Source: JBBRVW01 sp038246545
GTDB lineage: Bacteria > Actinomycetota > Actinomycetes > JACCUZ01
Assembly (NCBI GenBank): GCA_038246545.1
Contig: JBBRVW010000015.1
Coordinates: 21,097-85,096 of the forward strand
Length of the DNA: 64,000 nt
Reading direction: 5' to 3'
This document shows positions 24,292-33,073 of the stretch, piece after piece (position 1 is the first letter of the stretch; each line of letters opens with the position of its first letter). The notes beneath the pieces are model-generated. The model saw only the letters and a list, made by a program, of their open reading frames with translations. It had not been told where the DNA came from and ran no database searches. The translations under genes were made by a program, and so were the position numbers.

Positions 24292-25144
24292 GCGACTGGA
24301 CGTGCGCAAGACGTACAAGCTGTTCGTGGGCGGCAAGTTCCCGCGCTCGGAGAGCGGCCGCTCCTACGAGGTCAGCGACAGCAAGGGCCGGTTCGTCGCC
24401 AACGCGGCGATGGCGTCCCGCAAGGACGCGCGCGACGCGGTCGTCGCGGCCCGCAAGGCGTTCCCCGGCTGGGCCGCGGCCACGGCCTACAACCGCGGCC
24501 AGGTGCTCTACCGGGTGGCTGAGCTGCTCGAGGGTCGTCGGTCGCAGTTCGTCGACGAGGTCGCCCTCGGCGAGGGCATCTCGCGCAGCAAGGCGGAAGG
24601 CGTCGTCGACGCCTCGATCGACCGCTGGGTCTGGTACGCCGGGTGGTCGGACAAGCTCTCCCAGGTGCTGGGGTCGGCCAACTCGGTCGCGGGGCCGTAC
24701 TTCGACTTCTCCGTCCCCGAGCCGACCGGCGTCGTGGCCGCGCTCGCCCCGCAGGGCTCGTCGCTGCTCGGGCTGGTGTCGGTCGTCGCCCCGGCGATCG
24801 TCAGCGGCAACACGGTCGTGGTGCTCGCCAGCGAGCTCCGGCCGCTGCCCGCCGTCACGCTGTCCGAGGTGCTCGCCACCTCCGACGTCCCCGGCGGCGT
24901 CGTCAACGTGCTGACAGGGGTCACAGCGGAGGTTGCACCGTGGCTCGCGTCGCACATGGACGTCAACAGCATCGACCTGGCCGGTGCGGCCGAGGGCGAC
25001 CTGGTCGAGCTGCAGGTCGCCGCCGCCGAGAACCTCAAGCGGATCGTTCGCCCCGGGCGCACCGACTGGGCCCGGGTGCCGGAGCTGACCCGGCTGCGCA
25101 CCCACCTCGAGACGAAGACGGTCTGGCACCCCATCGGCGTCTGA
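24284..25144 (+). CDS. Short ALDH-family protein without the catalytic domain
   Basis: A 286-residue protein homologous only to the N-terminal, coenzyme-binding part of aldehyde dehydrogenases (KLFVGGKFPRSESGRSYEV; PTGVVAALAPQGSSLLGLVS; IVSGNTVVVLAS; GGVVNVLTG). The segment that carries the catalytic Cys and Glu is missing. It ends with its own compact tail, RTHLETKTVWHPIG, not with an abrupt stop in a conserved strand, so it looks like a dedicated short form rather than a broken gene. Comparable partners follow full-length ALDH genes in other actinobacterial deoC operons, to my knowledge. A structural or regulatory subunit role is inference. Confidence 0.8.
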   Translation: MSERLDVRKTYKLFVGGKFPRSESGRSYEVSDSKGRFVANAAMASRKDARDAVVAARKAFPGWAAATAYNRGQVLYRVAELLEGRRSQFVDEVALGEGISRSKAEGVVDASIDRWVWYAGWSDKLSQVLGSANSVAGPYFDFSVPEPTGVVAALAPQGSSLLGLVSVVAPAIVSGNTVVVLASELRPLPAVTLSEVLATSDVPGGVVNVLTGVTAEVAPWLASHMDVNSIDLAGAAEGDLVELQVAAAENLKRIVRPGRTDWARVPELTRLRTHLETKTVWHPIGV

Positions 25145-25166
25145 CGCTGCCGGTAGCCTCGCGGCG

Positions 25167-25772
25167 ATGATCCCGCCGAAGCCCCGCCTCGTGCTGCTCG
25201 CCGGGCCCTCGGGATCCGGAAAGACGCACCTGGCCGAGGAGTCGGGGCTGCCGATCGTCGACCTCGACCACTTCTACAAGGACGGCGACGACCCGACGGC
25301 GCCACGGCACCCGTCGCTCGGCATCGTGGACTGGGACGATCCCGCGTCGTGGGACGCGGACGAGGCGCTGCGGGTGCTGGAGCAGCTGTGCCGCACCGGC
25401 TCGGCCGAGGTGCCGGTCTACGACATCTCGCGGGACGGCCGGGTCGGCACCCGCCGCCTCGACATCGGTGCCGCACCGGCGTTCGTCGGCACCGGCATCT
25501 TCGCGGCCGAGCTCGTCGCACCGGCGCGGGACCGAGGGCTGCTGCGCGACGCGGTGGTGGTGGAGAGGTCGCGGGTGAAGAACTTCCTGCGCCGCCTCGG
25601 TCGCGACCTGCGGGAGCACCGCAAGCCGCCCCTGACGCTGGTCCGGCGCGGCTTCCGGCTGCTCCGTGTCGAGCCGAGCGTGGTCGCCCGGCAGGTCGCC
25701 CTCGGCTGCCGGCCTTGCGGCCGGGCGCTCACCATGGCCGCGCTCCGGGCCGCGGCGTCCCCGCCCAGCTAG
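25167..25772 (+). CDS. Uridine-kinase-like P-loop protein
   Basis: A 201-residue P-loop NTPase that begins RLVLLAGPSGSGKTHLAEESG (Walker A) and continues with the uridine/phosphoribulokinase-type strand IVDLDHFYKDGDDP. In that family the Asp-His-Phe-Tyr stretch binds the nucleoside. VPVYDIS corresponds to the family's later substrate loop. The C-terminal third is basic (RRLGRDLREHRKPP). The context of nucleoside salvage supports phosphorylation of a nucleoside, but the exact substrate is unproven. It starts at ATG 23 bases after the short ALDH gene and probably closes that operon. Its TAG stop overlaps the stop of the convergent LysR gene. Confidence 0.8.
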   Translation: MIPPKPRLVLLAGPSGSGKTHLAEESGLPIVDLDHFYKDGDDPTAPRHPSLGIVDWDDPASWDADEALRVLEQLCRTGSAEVPVYDISRDGRVGTRRLDIGAAPAFVGTGIFAAELVAPARDRGLLRDAVVVERSRVKNFLRRLGRDLREHRKPPLTLVRRGFRLLRVEPSVVARQVALGCRPCGRALTMAALRAAASPPS

Positions 25773-26716
25773 CCGGCGGACTCCTCCCACTCCCTGCCGA
25801 GGTCGGCGCAGACCTCGACCGCCAGCTCGACGAAGTGCTGGACCACCGGCGCGAGCTGACGGTCGGCGTGCCAGACGACTGCCAGGTTGCGCGGCGGGAG
25901 TCCCGTGACCGACGGGATGACCGACACCTCGGGGTCGTCCTCGTCGACGGTGAGCCGCGGCATCAGGGCGTAGCCGAGCCCGGAGGCGACGAACCCCTGG
26001 ATCGTCGGGTTGTCGTTGGAGCGGAAGACGAACGACGGCTCGATGCCGGTGCGCCGCAGGTGGTAGAGCAGGTCCTCGAACTCGTGCGGGTCGCTGTAGC
26101 CGATGAGCGGCAGCCGGGCCGCGGCACGCAGCGTGACCGACTCGCTGCCTGCCTCGGGCGCGTCGGCCGGAGCGAGCAGCACGTACGGGTCGTCAAGCAC
26201 ACGTCGCACCTCGAAAGGCCCCTCCGGGAGCGGCAGCTGGGCGAAGGACAGGTCGAACCGGCCGTCCTCGACCGCCGCCGCCAGCTCAGCCAGGTCCCAG
26301 GTCTCCTGCGGCAGCAGCTCGATGCCCGGGTGCTCCTCGCGGTAGCGCCTGAGCAGCCGTGGCAGGACCTTGGTGCCGATGCTCTGCATGGTGCCGACCC
26401 GCAGGATGCCCTTGTCGCCCGCCCGGACCGCCGCGACGTCGGCCGCGGCCGCGTGCAGCCGCGCCACGATCGCCCGGGCGTGGCCGACGAGGACATCACC
26501 GATCGGGGTGAGCCGGACGTGGCTGGGGCCGCCCGGGCGGTCGAACAGCCGGGCGCCGACGGCGCGCTCCAGCCCGGCGACCTGCTGGCTGACCGCGGAC
26601 TGGGTGTAGCCCAGCTCGTCGGCGGCCGCGCTGAACGTCCCGGTGTCGACGACCGCGAGCAGCGCCAGCAGCTGCTTGGTGTCGAAGGCGGGTGCATAAG
26701 GTCTGCTGATGTTCAT
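25769..26716 (-). CDS. LysR-family transcriptional regulator
   Basis: A protein of about 315 residues with an N-terminal winged helix (FDTKQLLALLAVVDTGTFSA, then AADELGYTQSAVSQQVAGLE) and a periplasmic-binding-like effector domain (GILRVGTMQSIGTKVLPRLL; IGYSDPHEFEDLLYHL). ATG 26716 or a TTG nine bases upstream may be the start; neither has a well-spaced ribosome site. LysR proteins usually regulate themselves and the divergent gene, here a small zinc-ribbon protein. The 51 bases between them hold AATAG and CTTAT eight bases apart, a weak dyad that could be the operator. The inducer is unknown; proximity to nucleoside genes is only suggestive. Confidence 0.9.
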   Translation of the reverse strand: MNISRPYAPAFDTKQLLALLAVVDTGTFSAAADELGYTQSAVSQQVAGLERAVGARLFDRPGGPSHVRLTPIGDVLVGHARAIVARLHAAAADVAAVRAGDKGILRVGTMQSIGTKVLPRLLRRYREEHPGIELLPQETWDLAELAAAVEDGRFDLSFAQLPLPEGPFEVRRVLDDPYVLLAPADAPEAGSESVTLRAAARLPLIGYSDPHEFEDLLYHLRRTGIEPSFVFRSNDNPTIQGFVASGLGYALMPRLTVDEDDPEVSVIPSVTGLPPRNLAVVWHADRQLAPVVQHFVELAVEVCADLGREWEESAG

Positions 26717-26767
26717 CTCCAGCAATAGTGGTTGGACTTATGGTGCCATGGCGCCGACCATGGAGAC

Positions 26768-26962
26768 ATGTTCCTCACCAACTGCCTCGAGTGCGGCCTG
26801 CGCGAGCTGCGCGGCGCGCGCTCCATCGACACCCTCGTCACCACCGAGCAGGGCCTCGACCTGGTCTACCGCTGCACCCGCTGCGCGACGGTCAACCTGC
26901 TCGCCCCGCACGGCTCCGACGCATCGGCGCAGAGCCGGTCCGCCGCTGCCGTCGCTGCCTGA
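26768..26962 (+). CDS. Small zinc-ribbon-like protein
   Basis: A 64-residue protein with two CxxC knuckles, CLECG near residue 6 and CTRCA near residue 38, separated by a beta-hairpin (VTTEQGLDLVYR). That is the layout of a treble-clef or rubredoxin-type zinc ribbon. It starts MFLTNCLECG with GGAG six bases upstream. The last 20 residues are Ala/Ser-rich and disordered. Small proteins of this type may bind nucleic acid or a protein partner; function unknown. It is divergent from the LysR gene and lies 36 bases from the convergent adenosine deaminase. Confidence 0.65.
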   Translation: MFLTNCLECGLRELRGARSIDTLVTTEQGLDLVYRCTRCATVNLLAPHGSDASAQSRSAAAVAA

Positions 26963-26998
26963 CCCGCTGCCCCACTGCCTCGGGGGGCGGTGAGGTGG

Positions 26999-28096
26999 TC
27001 AGGACGTCAGTGCTGCGTAGCCGGGCTTGATGACGTCCTCGATGAACGCGAGCCGCTCGTCGAACGGGATGAAGGAGGACTTCATCGCGTTGACCGTGAA
27101 CCAGCGGAAGTCGTCGTACCCGTAGCCGAACGCCTCGGCGAGCTGGACCATCTCCCGGGTCATCGAGGTGCCGCTCATCAGCCGGTTGTCGGTGTTGATC
27201 GTCACCCGGAACCCGAGCCGCCGCAGCAGCCCGATCGGGTGCTCGGCGATCGAGGCGGCCGCGCCCGTCATGACGTTGGACGTCGGGGCCATCTCGAGCG
27301 GGATCCGCATGTCCCGGACGTAGGCCGCCAGCCGGCCGAGCGTCGCCGTGCCGTCGGCAGCGACCGTGATGTCGTCGATGATGCGCACGCCGTGCCCGAG
27401 CCGGTCGGCACCGCACCACTGGATGGCCTGCCAGATCGACGGCAGGCCGAACGCCTCGCCGGCATGGATCGTGAAGTGGGCGTTCTCACGCTGGAGGTAC
27501 TCGAACGCGTCCAGGTGCCGGGTGGGTGGGTTGCCCGCCTCCGCTCCGGCGATGTCGAACCCCACCACCCCGGCGTCGCGGTAGCGCACCGCGAGCTCGG
27601 CGATCTCCTGCGACCGGGCGGCGTGCCGCATGGCGGTGAGCAGCGCGCCGATCCTGATGGGGTGCCCCGCCTCGGCGGCGCGCCGCTCGCCCTCCCGGAA
27701 GCCGGCGTTGACGGCCTCGACGACCGCGTCCAGCTCGAGGTCGCCCTCGACGTGCAGCTCGGGGGCATAGCGAACCTCTGCGTACACGACTCCGTCGGCC
27801 GCGAGGTCCTGGGCGCACTCGCTGGCGACCCGGGCCAGAGCTCCCTCGGTCTGCATGACCCCGACCGTGTGGGCGAAGGTCTCCAGGTAGCGCTCGAGGG
27901 ACCCGGAGTTCGCCGCCGCGACGAACCACGCCGAGAGGTCGTCCACGTCCGTGGTGGGCAGGTCCGCGTAGCCGGTCTCGGCGGCCAGCTCGACGACCGT
28001 GCCGGGCCGGACGCCGCCGTCGAGGTGGTCGTGGAGCAGGACCTTGGGGACGGGACGAAGGTCATCGGCACTCAAAGAGGTCAAAGAGTTGGTCAC
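26999..28096 (-). CDS. add: Adenosine deaminase
   Basis: A 365-residue amidohydrolase-fold enzyme that converts adenosine and deoxyadenosine to inosine forms, feeding the purine nucleoside phosphorylase encoded nearby. Metal and catalytic residues are in KVLLHDHLDGGVRP (HxH), FTIHAGEAFG (His, Glu), RLGHGVRI (His) and TINTDNRLMSGTSM (Asp). The GTG start at 28096 precedes MTNSLTSLSADDLRPVPK. It diverges from a small hypothetical gene over 62 bases and is not part of the deoA operon, although both run leftward. The order add-deoA-cdd is conserved with Rv3313c-Rv3315c. Confidence 0.94.
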   Translation of the reverse strand: MTNSLTSLSADDLRPVPKVLLHDHLDGGVRPGTVVELAAETGYADLPTTDVDDLSAWFVAAANSGSLERYLETFAHTVGVMQTEGALARVASECAQDLAADGVVYAEVRYAPELHVEGDLELDAVVEAVNAGFREGERRAAEAGHPIRIGALLTAMRHAARSQEIAELAVRYRDAGVVGFDIAGAEAGNPPTRHLDAFEYLQRENAHFTIHAGEAFGLPSIWQAIQWCGADRLGHGVRIIDDITVAADGTATLGRLAAYVRDMRIPLEMAPTSNVMTGAAASIAEHPIGLLRRLGFRVTINTDNRLMSGTSMTREMVQLAEAFGYGYDDFRWFTVNAMKSSFIPFDERLAFIEDVIKPGYAALTS

Positions 28097-28158
28097 GTGG
28101 GCACGGTACCGTCTGCGAGACTCTCAACTCTGGCCCCGGCGAGCACGATGAAAGAGGC

Positions 28159-28587
28159 ATGACGGTGGGTGCACGTGAGGACGTCCGGATCATCCGGCCG
28201 GCCGCGATCCTGGACGAGCGCGCCGCTGCGCAGGTCCTCCAGCAGCTCCGCCGGCTGGACGTGTCGGCCGGCGGGATCTGGAACGCCACGTCCTCGCTCT
28301 GGCAGCGCTACGACACGCCCTGGGACGGTGTGGGCGGCACCCGGGGCGAGGCCAAGCTGCTGGGTTCCATCGCGGTCATGTACGACTCCCCGCACCGGCA
28401 CGAGATCACGATCTACAAAGTCACCGTGAGCGAGAACGGCCTCGACCAGGGCTGGACGGTCGAGAGCCTGTGCGACGACGCCCTCATCTGGGCCGGTCTG
28501 ACCATCGGCACCTGTCCCCGTGCCGAGCTGACCCAGCCGCCCACGGCCGACCCGTTCAAGCTCCACGGCGGCGACCGCAAGCCCTGA
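28159..28587 (+). CDS. Conserved hypothetical protein
   Basis: A 142-residue protein with no assigned function. N-terminal helices (ILDERAAAQVLQQLRRLD) lead to a beta-rich middle (LLGSIAVMYDSPHRHEITIYKVTVSENG) and an acidic VESLCDDALIWAGLTIGTC segment. No signal peptide, membrane helix or metal site is visible. GTG/ATG choice: the ATG at 28159 has a GAAAGAGG-like site upstream. It sits alone between two leftward genes, divergent from add and convergent with the cupin gene. A homologue at the same place is, from memory, common in actinobacterial add-deoA regions, but I cannot check this. Confidence 0.65.
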   Translation: MTVGAREDVRIIRPAAILDERAAAQVLQQLRRLDVSAGGIWNATSSLWQRYDTPWDGVGGTRGEAKLLGSIAVMYDSPHRHEITIYKVTVSENGLDQGWTVESLCDDALIWAGLTIGTCPRAELTQPPTADPFKLHGGDRKP

Positions 28588-28600
28588 GCCTCGCCCGAGA

Positions 28601-28963
28601 TCAGTCCTCGGGGACGCGGTGCGCCAGCCCGGGGTCGAACGCCGGCAGGCAGACCGCGACGTAGTCGGCCCCCTCGGGGCCGACCAGGTAGCGCACCCGC
28701 TCACCCGTTCGGGTGACGACCGCCTGCCCGGCCGCCACCTCGAGGCGACCGTCGTCGTGCTCGACGACCACCATGCCCCGCAGGACCACCGTCACTTCGT
28801 CGAACTCCGGGGTCTGGGCCGGCTCCTGCCACCCGGGTGGCGCCTGCATGTGCGCCACGGAGACGGCGCTGGTCTGCGACGTCACACGGCCGACGTACTC
28901 GTCGATGACCTTGCCACCCGGTACGGGGATGCGGGTCGGGGCGGTGACCAGCTGCGGCGCCAT
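28601..28963 (-). CDS. Cupin-domain protein
   Basis: A 120-residue single cupin. The beta-barrel strands are clear: EFDEVTVVLRGMVVVEHDDGRLEVAAGQAVVTRTGERVRYL. The first cupin motif is incomplete, with Glu/Asp but without the usual HxH pair, so metal binding is uncertain. The start ATG overlaps the TGA of deoA by one base (TGATG), which means coupled translation, and it is the last gene of the nucleoside operon. It may sense or process a sugar or ligand of that pathway; no direct evidence. Confidence 0.8.
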   Translation of the reverse strand: MAPQLVTAPTRIPVPGGKVIDEYVGRVTSQTSAVSVAHMQAPPGWQEPAQTPEFDEVTVVLRGMVVVEHDDGRLEVAAGQAVVTRTGERVRYLVGPEGADYVAVCLPAFDPGLAHRVPED

Positions 28964-30258
28964 CAGTGCACCCGGTCCAGGACGAGGGCAGGTACGTCGG
29001 CGCGCGTCCCCGCGGCGGCCACGTCCACCGCACCGGCCAGCGCCTGCTCGGCGTCGGCGAACCGTGCGGGCTCGTCGGTGTGCAGCGTGAACAGCGGCTG
29101 GCCGGCGCGGACCTCGTCGCCCGGCTTGGCGTGCATCTCGACGCCGGCGGCAGCCTGCACCGGGTCCTCCTTGCGCGCCCGGCCCGCGCCGAGACGCCAG
29201 GCGGCGAGGCCGACCGCGAAGGCGTCCAGCCGGGCCAGGACGCCGTCGGCCGGCGCGGGGACGACCTGGGTCTCGCGCGCCACCGGCAGCGGTGCGTCCG
29301 GGTCGCCGTCCTGGGCACGGATCATGCGCTTCCAGACGTCCATGGCCGACCCGTCGGCCAGCCGGTCGGCGGGGTCGACACCGTCCAGCCCCGCAGCGGC
29401 GAGCATCTCGCGGGCCAGGGTGAGCGTCAGCTCGACGACGTCGGCCGGTCCCCCGCCGGCCAGGACCTCGACCGACTCCCGCACCTCCATGCCGTTGCCG
29501 GCGGTGAGCCCCAGCGGCGTCGACATGTCGGTGAGCAGGGCCACGGTCCGGACGTCGTGGTCGGTGCCGAGCGCCACCATCGTCTCGGCGAGCTCGCGGG
29601 CGGCGGCGACGTCCTTCATGAACGCTCCCGACCCGACCTTGACGTCGAGCACCAGGGCTCCGGTGCCCTCGGCGATCTTCTTGCTCATGATCGAGCTGGC
29701 GATGAGCGGGATGGCCTCGACAGTGCCGGTCACGTCGCGCAGGGCGTAGAGTTTCTTGTCGGCCGGAGCCAGGTCGTCGCTCGCGGCGCACACCACGGCC
29801 CCGACGTCGCCGAGCTGGGCGAGCATCTCCTCGCGGGTCAGCGTGGCCCGCCAGCCCGGGATCGCCTCGAGCTTGTCCAGCGTCCCGCCGGTGTGGCCCA
29901 GCCCGCGGCCGGAGAGCTGCGGCACTGCGGCACCACAGGCCGCGACGAGCGGCGCGAGCGGCAGGGTGATCTTGTCGCCGACACCGCCGGTGGAGTGCTT
30001 GTCCGTGGTCGGGCGGCCGCCCAGCGCCTCGGCGGGGAACGACATGCGGATGCCGGACGCGATCATCGCGTCGGTCCAGCGGGAGATCTCGCGGCGGTCC
30101 ATGCCGTTGAGCAGGATCGCCATGGCGAGGGAGGACATCTGCTCGTCGGCGACCTCACCGCGGGTGTAGGCGGCGATGACCCAGTCGATCTGCTCGTCGG
30201 TGAGGCCGTTCCTGTCCCTCTTGGCGCGGATGACGTCGACGGCGGCGATTCCACTCAC
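28963..30258 (-). CDS. deoA: Thymidine phosphorylase
   Basis: A 431-residue enzyme that splits thymidine or deoxyuridine with phosphate to the base and deoxyribose-1-phosphate. The signature SGRGLGHTGGTLDKLEAIPG, the phosphate-binding DKHSTGGVGDK and the late GSGAFMKDV motif are all present, and the length is normal for the family. The GTG start lies 10 bases after the cdd stop, so both are in one operon with the transporter genes upstream. Together with deoC and the mutase this gives a full route from deoxynucleosides to glycolysis. Confidence 0.95.
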   Translation of the reverse strand: MSGIAAVDVIRAKRDRNGLTDEQIDWVIAAYTRGEVADEQMSSLAMAILLNGMDRREISRWTDAMIASGIRMSFPAEALGGRPTTDKHSTGGVGDKITLPLAPLVAACGAAVPQLSGRGLGHTGGTLDKLEAIPGWRATLTREEMLAQLGDVGAVVCAASDDLAPADKKLYALRDVTGTVEAIPLIASSIMSKKIAEGTGALVLDVKVGSGAFMKDVAAARELAETMVALGTDHDVRTVALLTDMSTPLGLTAGNGMEVRESVEVLAGGGPADVVELTLTLAREMLAAAGLDGVDPADRLADGSAMDVWKRMIRAQDGDPDAPLPVARETQVVPAPADGVLARLDAFAVGLAAWRLGAGRARKEDPVQAAAGVEMHAKPGDEVRAGQPLFTLHTDEPARFADAEQALAGAVDVAAAGTRADVPALVLDRVH

Positions 30259-30268
30259 CTGGGACCGC

Positions 30269-30676
30269 TCACTTCCGGGTCTCGAGGTCGTCGGGCCCGA
30301 AGGCGTCGGGCAGGATTTCGCTCATCGGTCGGATGCCGCTGACGGTGTCGACGAGCAGGTCCGGGCCGCCGTTCTCCCACAGCAGCTGCCGGCAACGGCC
30401 GCAGGCCATCAGGGTGTTGCCATGGCCGTCGACGCAGGCGACCGCCACCAGGCGGCCGCCACCGGTCGCGTGCAGGGACGACACCATGCCGCACTCGGCA
30501 CACAGGGCGACGCCGTAGGCGGCGTTCTCGACGTTGCAGCCCACGACGACCCGCCCGTCGTCGACCAGCCCGGCCGCACCGACCTTGAACGACGAGTAGG
30601 GCGCGTAGGCGCGCGACATGACCGCGGTGGCCTCCTCGCGCAGTCGCGCCCAGTCGGCCTCGGTGACCTCAGCCAC
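30269..30676 (-). CDS. cdd: Cytidine deaminase
   Basis: A 135-residue tetrameric-type cytidine deaminase. It has the substrate loop YAPYSSFKVGAA, the zinc and proton-shuttle motif NAAYGVALCAECGMV (Cys and Glu; usual form CAE) and the second zinc motif CGRCRQLLWE. It converts cytidine and deoxycytidine to the uridine forms that DeoA can use. It overlaps the permease gene upstream by 8 bases, which fixes it in the transport operon. Confidence 0.95.
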   Translation of the reverse strand: MAEVTEADWARLREEATAVMSRAYAPYSSFKVGAAGLVDDGRVVVGCNVENAAYGVALCAECGMVSSLHATGGGRLVAVACVDGHGNTLMACGRCRQLLWENGGPDLLVDTVSGIRPMSEILPDAFGPDDLETRK

Positions 30677-31958
30677 CTTGGCCCTTCCGGTACTTCAGGC
30701 CGTCGGCCGCCGGCATCCGCAGCCGTTGGGCGGCCAGGGCCAGCACGAGCAGCGTGGTGACGTACGGCGTCATGGTGGTGAAGGCGCCCGGTACCTCGTC
30801 GGTGGTGGCGTACCACACGAGGGCACCGGCCCCGACGAGCGCGCTGATCGCCGCCGGCAGCAGCTTGCGCTTGACAGCGAGGTAGATCGCCACCGCGAGC
30901 AGCAGCGCGCCCAGCAGCAGCAGCAGTGCGTGCACGGACTCGCCACCGCGCCGCAGCTGCAGCGAGTCGGTGAACCCGAACAGCCCCGCACCCGCGGCGA
31001 GGCCGCCGGGGCGCCAGTTGCCGAAAATCATCGCAGCCAGGCCGATGTAGCCGCGGCCTGCTGTCTGGCCCTCGCGGTAGCCGTTGCCGGCCACGATCGC
31101 CAGGAATGCGCCGCCCAGGCCGGCGAACGCGCCGGAGGCGACCACCGCGGCGTACTTCATCAGGTAGACGTTGACGCCGAGCGACTCTGCCGCGCTCGGG
31201 CTCTCGCCGCACGACCGCAGCCGCAGCCCGAACGCCGTGCGCCAGAGCACGACGTAGGTGAGGACCAGCAGCAGGATCGCGACGACCGTGAGCAGCGAGA
31301 CACCGGTGAACAGGCCGCGCGCCACCCCGGCGAGGTCCGAGACGAAGAACCACTCCTTCTTCTGCAGCGTGAGCAGCGGGTCGGCCAGCCCGGGTATGGA
31401 CACTTCGCGGATGTTCGCCAGCGGGGGGGACTGCGACTCACCGGCGCCGGGGACCCCTTCGAAGGCAACCACGGAGAGGAACTGCGTCACACCGAGGCCG
31501 AGGATGTTGATGGCAACTCCGGAGACGATGTGGTCGACGCCGAAGCTTACGGTGGCGACCGCGTGCAGCAGGCCACCGACCGCGCCGAACAGCGCCCCGA
31601 CCAGCACGCCGGTCCACGGGCCCCACTGGTAGCCGGCCCAGCCGGCCCCCCAGGTGCCCAGGATCATCATGCCCTCGAGACCGATGTTGACCACGCCGGC
31701 GCGCTCCGACCACAGGCCGCCGAGTCCGGCCATCGCGATCGGGATCGAGAGCGCCAGGGCAGCCCCGATCGTGCCGCTCGACGTGATGTCGTTGGCCCCG
31801 CTGACCACCCGGACCACGCTGAGCATGAACACGAGAGCGCCGAGCGCCAGCAGCACGCGCACTGGTCCGCTCGTCGGGAGCCGGAATCTGTGGTTGACCC
31901 TGTGCGGGGCGCCGGCAGTCTTCATCGGATCGCCCGCAGGCTTGTCGAGGAGGCTCAT
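30669..31958 (-). CDS. Nucleoside ABC transporter permease (second)
   Basis: A 429-residue membrane protein of the BPD_transp_2 family, with about ten hydrophobic helices. The phrases GVVNIGLEGMMILGTWGAG, GVDHIVSGVAINILGLG and the final VTTLLVLALAAQRLRMP are typical of the NupQ/YufQ-type partner in BMP-dependent nucleoside importers. It works with the preceding permease, ATPase and lipoprotein to import nucleosides. It overlaps the first permease by 4 bases (ATGA). Confidence 0.9.
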   Translation of the reverse strand: MSLLDKPAGDPMKTAGAPHRVNHRFRLPTSGPVRVLLALGALVFMLSVVRVVSGANDITSSGTIGAALALSIPIAMAGLGGLWSERAGVVNIGLEGMMILGTWGAGWAGYQWGPWTGVLVGALFGAVGGLLHAVATVSFGVDHIVSGVAINILGLGVTQFLSVVAFEGVPGAGESQSPPLANIREVSIPGLADPLLTLQKKEWFFVSDLAGVARGLFTGVSLLTVVAILLLVLTYVVLWRTAFGLRLRSCGESPSAAESLGVNVYLMKYAAVVASGAFAGLGGAFLAIVAGNGYREGQTAGRGYIGLAAMIFGNWRPGGLAAGAGLFGFTDSLQLRRGGESVHALLLLLGALLLAVAIYLAVKRKLLPAAISALVGAGALVWYATTDEVPGAFTTMTPYVTTLLVLALAAQRLRMPAADGLKYRKGQGG

Positions 31959-33073
31959 GCGCCCACCCCCGCGGGAGTCGCGGGTTCGTCGGTGGCGCCC
32001 GCCAGCTCCTGGCTGACCCGGCGCTGCTCGGCGGCTACGCCGTAGCGACGCACCAGCTCGTAGACCACGACGACGGACAGGACGACGGTGCCCTGCATGA
32101 TGAGCACGATCTCCTTGGAGATGTCGTTGATGTCCAGGATGATCGCCGACGAGTCGAGGAACGAGAACAGCAGCGCGGCAAGCGCCATCCCGATGGCGTT
32201 GTTGCGGCCGAGCAGCGCGATCGCGATGCCGGTGAAGCCGAGGCCGGCCGGGAAGTCGAGGCTGTAGTTGCGGCTGTCGCCGCCGAGCAGCTGCGGCATG
32301 CCCACCAGGCCGGCGACCGCGCCGGAGAGCAGCAACGAGATGACCACCATCCGCTTGACGTTCACCCCGCTCGCCACCGCCGCGGACTCGGAGCTACCCG
32401 TGGCTCGCAGGTCGAAGCCGAAGCGGGTCCGGCCGAGCGCCACGGTGTAGACGACGCCGGCGAAGGCCGCCACCAGGATGAAGCCGTAGACGTCGAGCGG
32501 GCTGTCCGGGATCAGCGGGATGCCCGGGAGCGCACCACGCTCGGAGATCGGCTTGGTGCCGATGTTGTTGCTGCCCGCGACGTCGACTGCGGCCTTGCGG
32601 AGCAGGTAGGCGACCAGTGAGGTCGCGATCAGGTTGAGCATGATGGTCGAGATGACCTCGCTCACTCCGCGGGTCGCCTTGAGCAGGGCGGCGATGCCGG
32701 CCCACATCGCCCCGACGAGCATGGCCGTGGCGATGATGATGAGGATCATCAGTGGCTTCGGCAGGTCCAGCTTGCTGCCGACGACGGCCGCGCAGAACGC
32801 GGCGAGCCGGTACTGGCCGTCGACGCCGATGTTGAACAGGTTCATCCGGAAACCGATGGCTACCGCGAGGGCGGACAGGTAGTAGACCGTTCCCTGGTTG
32901 AAGGTCAGCGCGATGACGCGCGGCTGCGTGCCGTAGTCCCAGACCACCTGCGCCGTCGACCAGACCGGATCACCGGTCGAGACCAGCACCAGTGCGGTGA
33001 CGAGTAGCGCGAACGCCAGGGCGGCCGTGGGAGCGGCCACGGCGAGGCCGATGCGGCGCCAGTCGAGCGTCAT
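31955..33073 (-). CDS. Nucleoside ABC transporter permease (first)
   Basis: A 372-residue multi-helix permease of the NupP/YufP type: an N-terminal helix (AAPTAALAFALLVTALVLV), FNIGVDGQYRLAAFCAAVVG, the coupling-type segment GVSEVISTIMLNLIA and a long last helix. The ATG at 33073 (MTLDWRRIG) overlaps the ATPase gene stop by 4 bases as ATGA. An in-frame extension further upstream lies inside the ATPase gene and was rejected. Confidence 0.9.
   Translation of the reverse strand: MTLDWRRIGLAVAAPTAALAFALLVTALVLVSTGDPVWSTAQVVWDYGTQPRVIALTFNQGTVYYLSALAVAIGFRMNLFNIGVDGQYRLAAFCAAVVGSKLDLPKPLMILIIIATAMLVGAMWAGIAALLKATRGVSEVISTIMLNLIATSLVAYLLRKAAVDVAGSNNIGTKPISERGALPGIPLIPDSPLDVYGFILVAAFAGVVYTVALGRTRFGFDLRATGSSESAAVASGVNVKRMVVISLLLSGAVAGLVGMPQLLGGDSRNYSLDFPAGLGFTGIAIALLGRNNAIGMALAALLFSFLDSSAIILDINDISKEIVLIMQGTVVLSVVVVYELVRRYGVAAEQRRVSQELAGATDEPATPAGVGA

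Noticed and set aside
26722..26743. AATAG/CTTAT as a LysR operator
   Set aside because: Symmetry is only three of five bases and the T-N11-A rule is not met; mentioned in the gene entry but not listed as a site.
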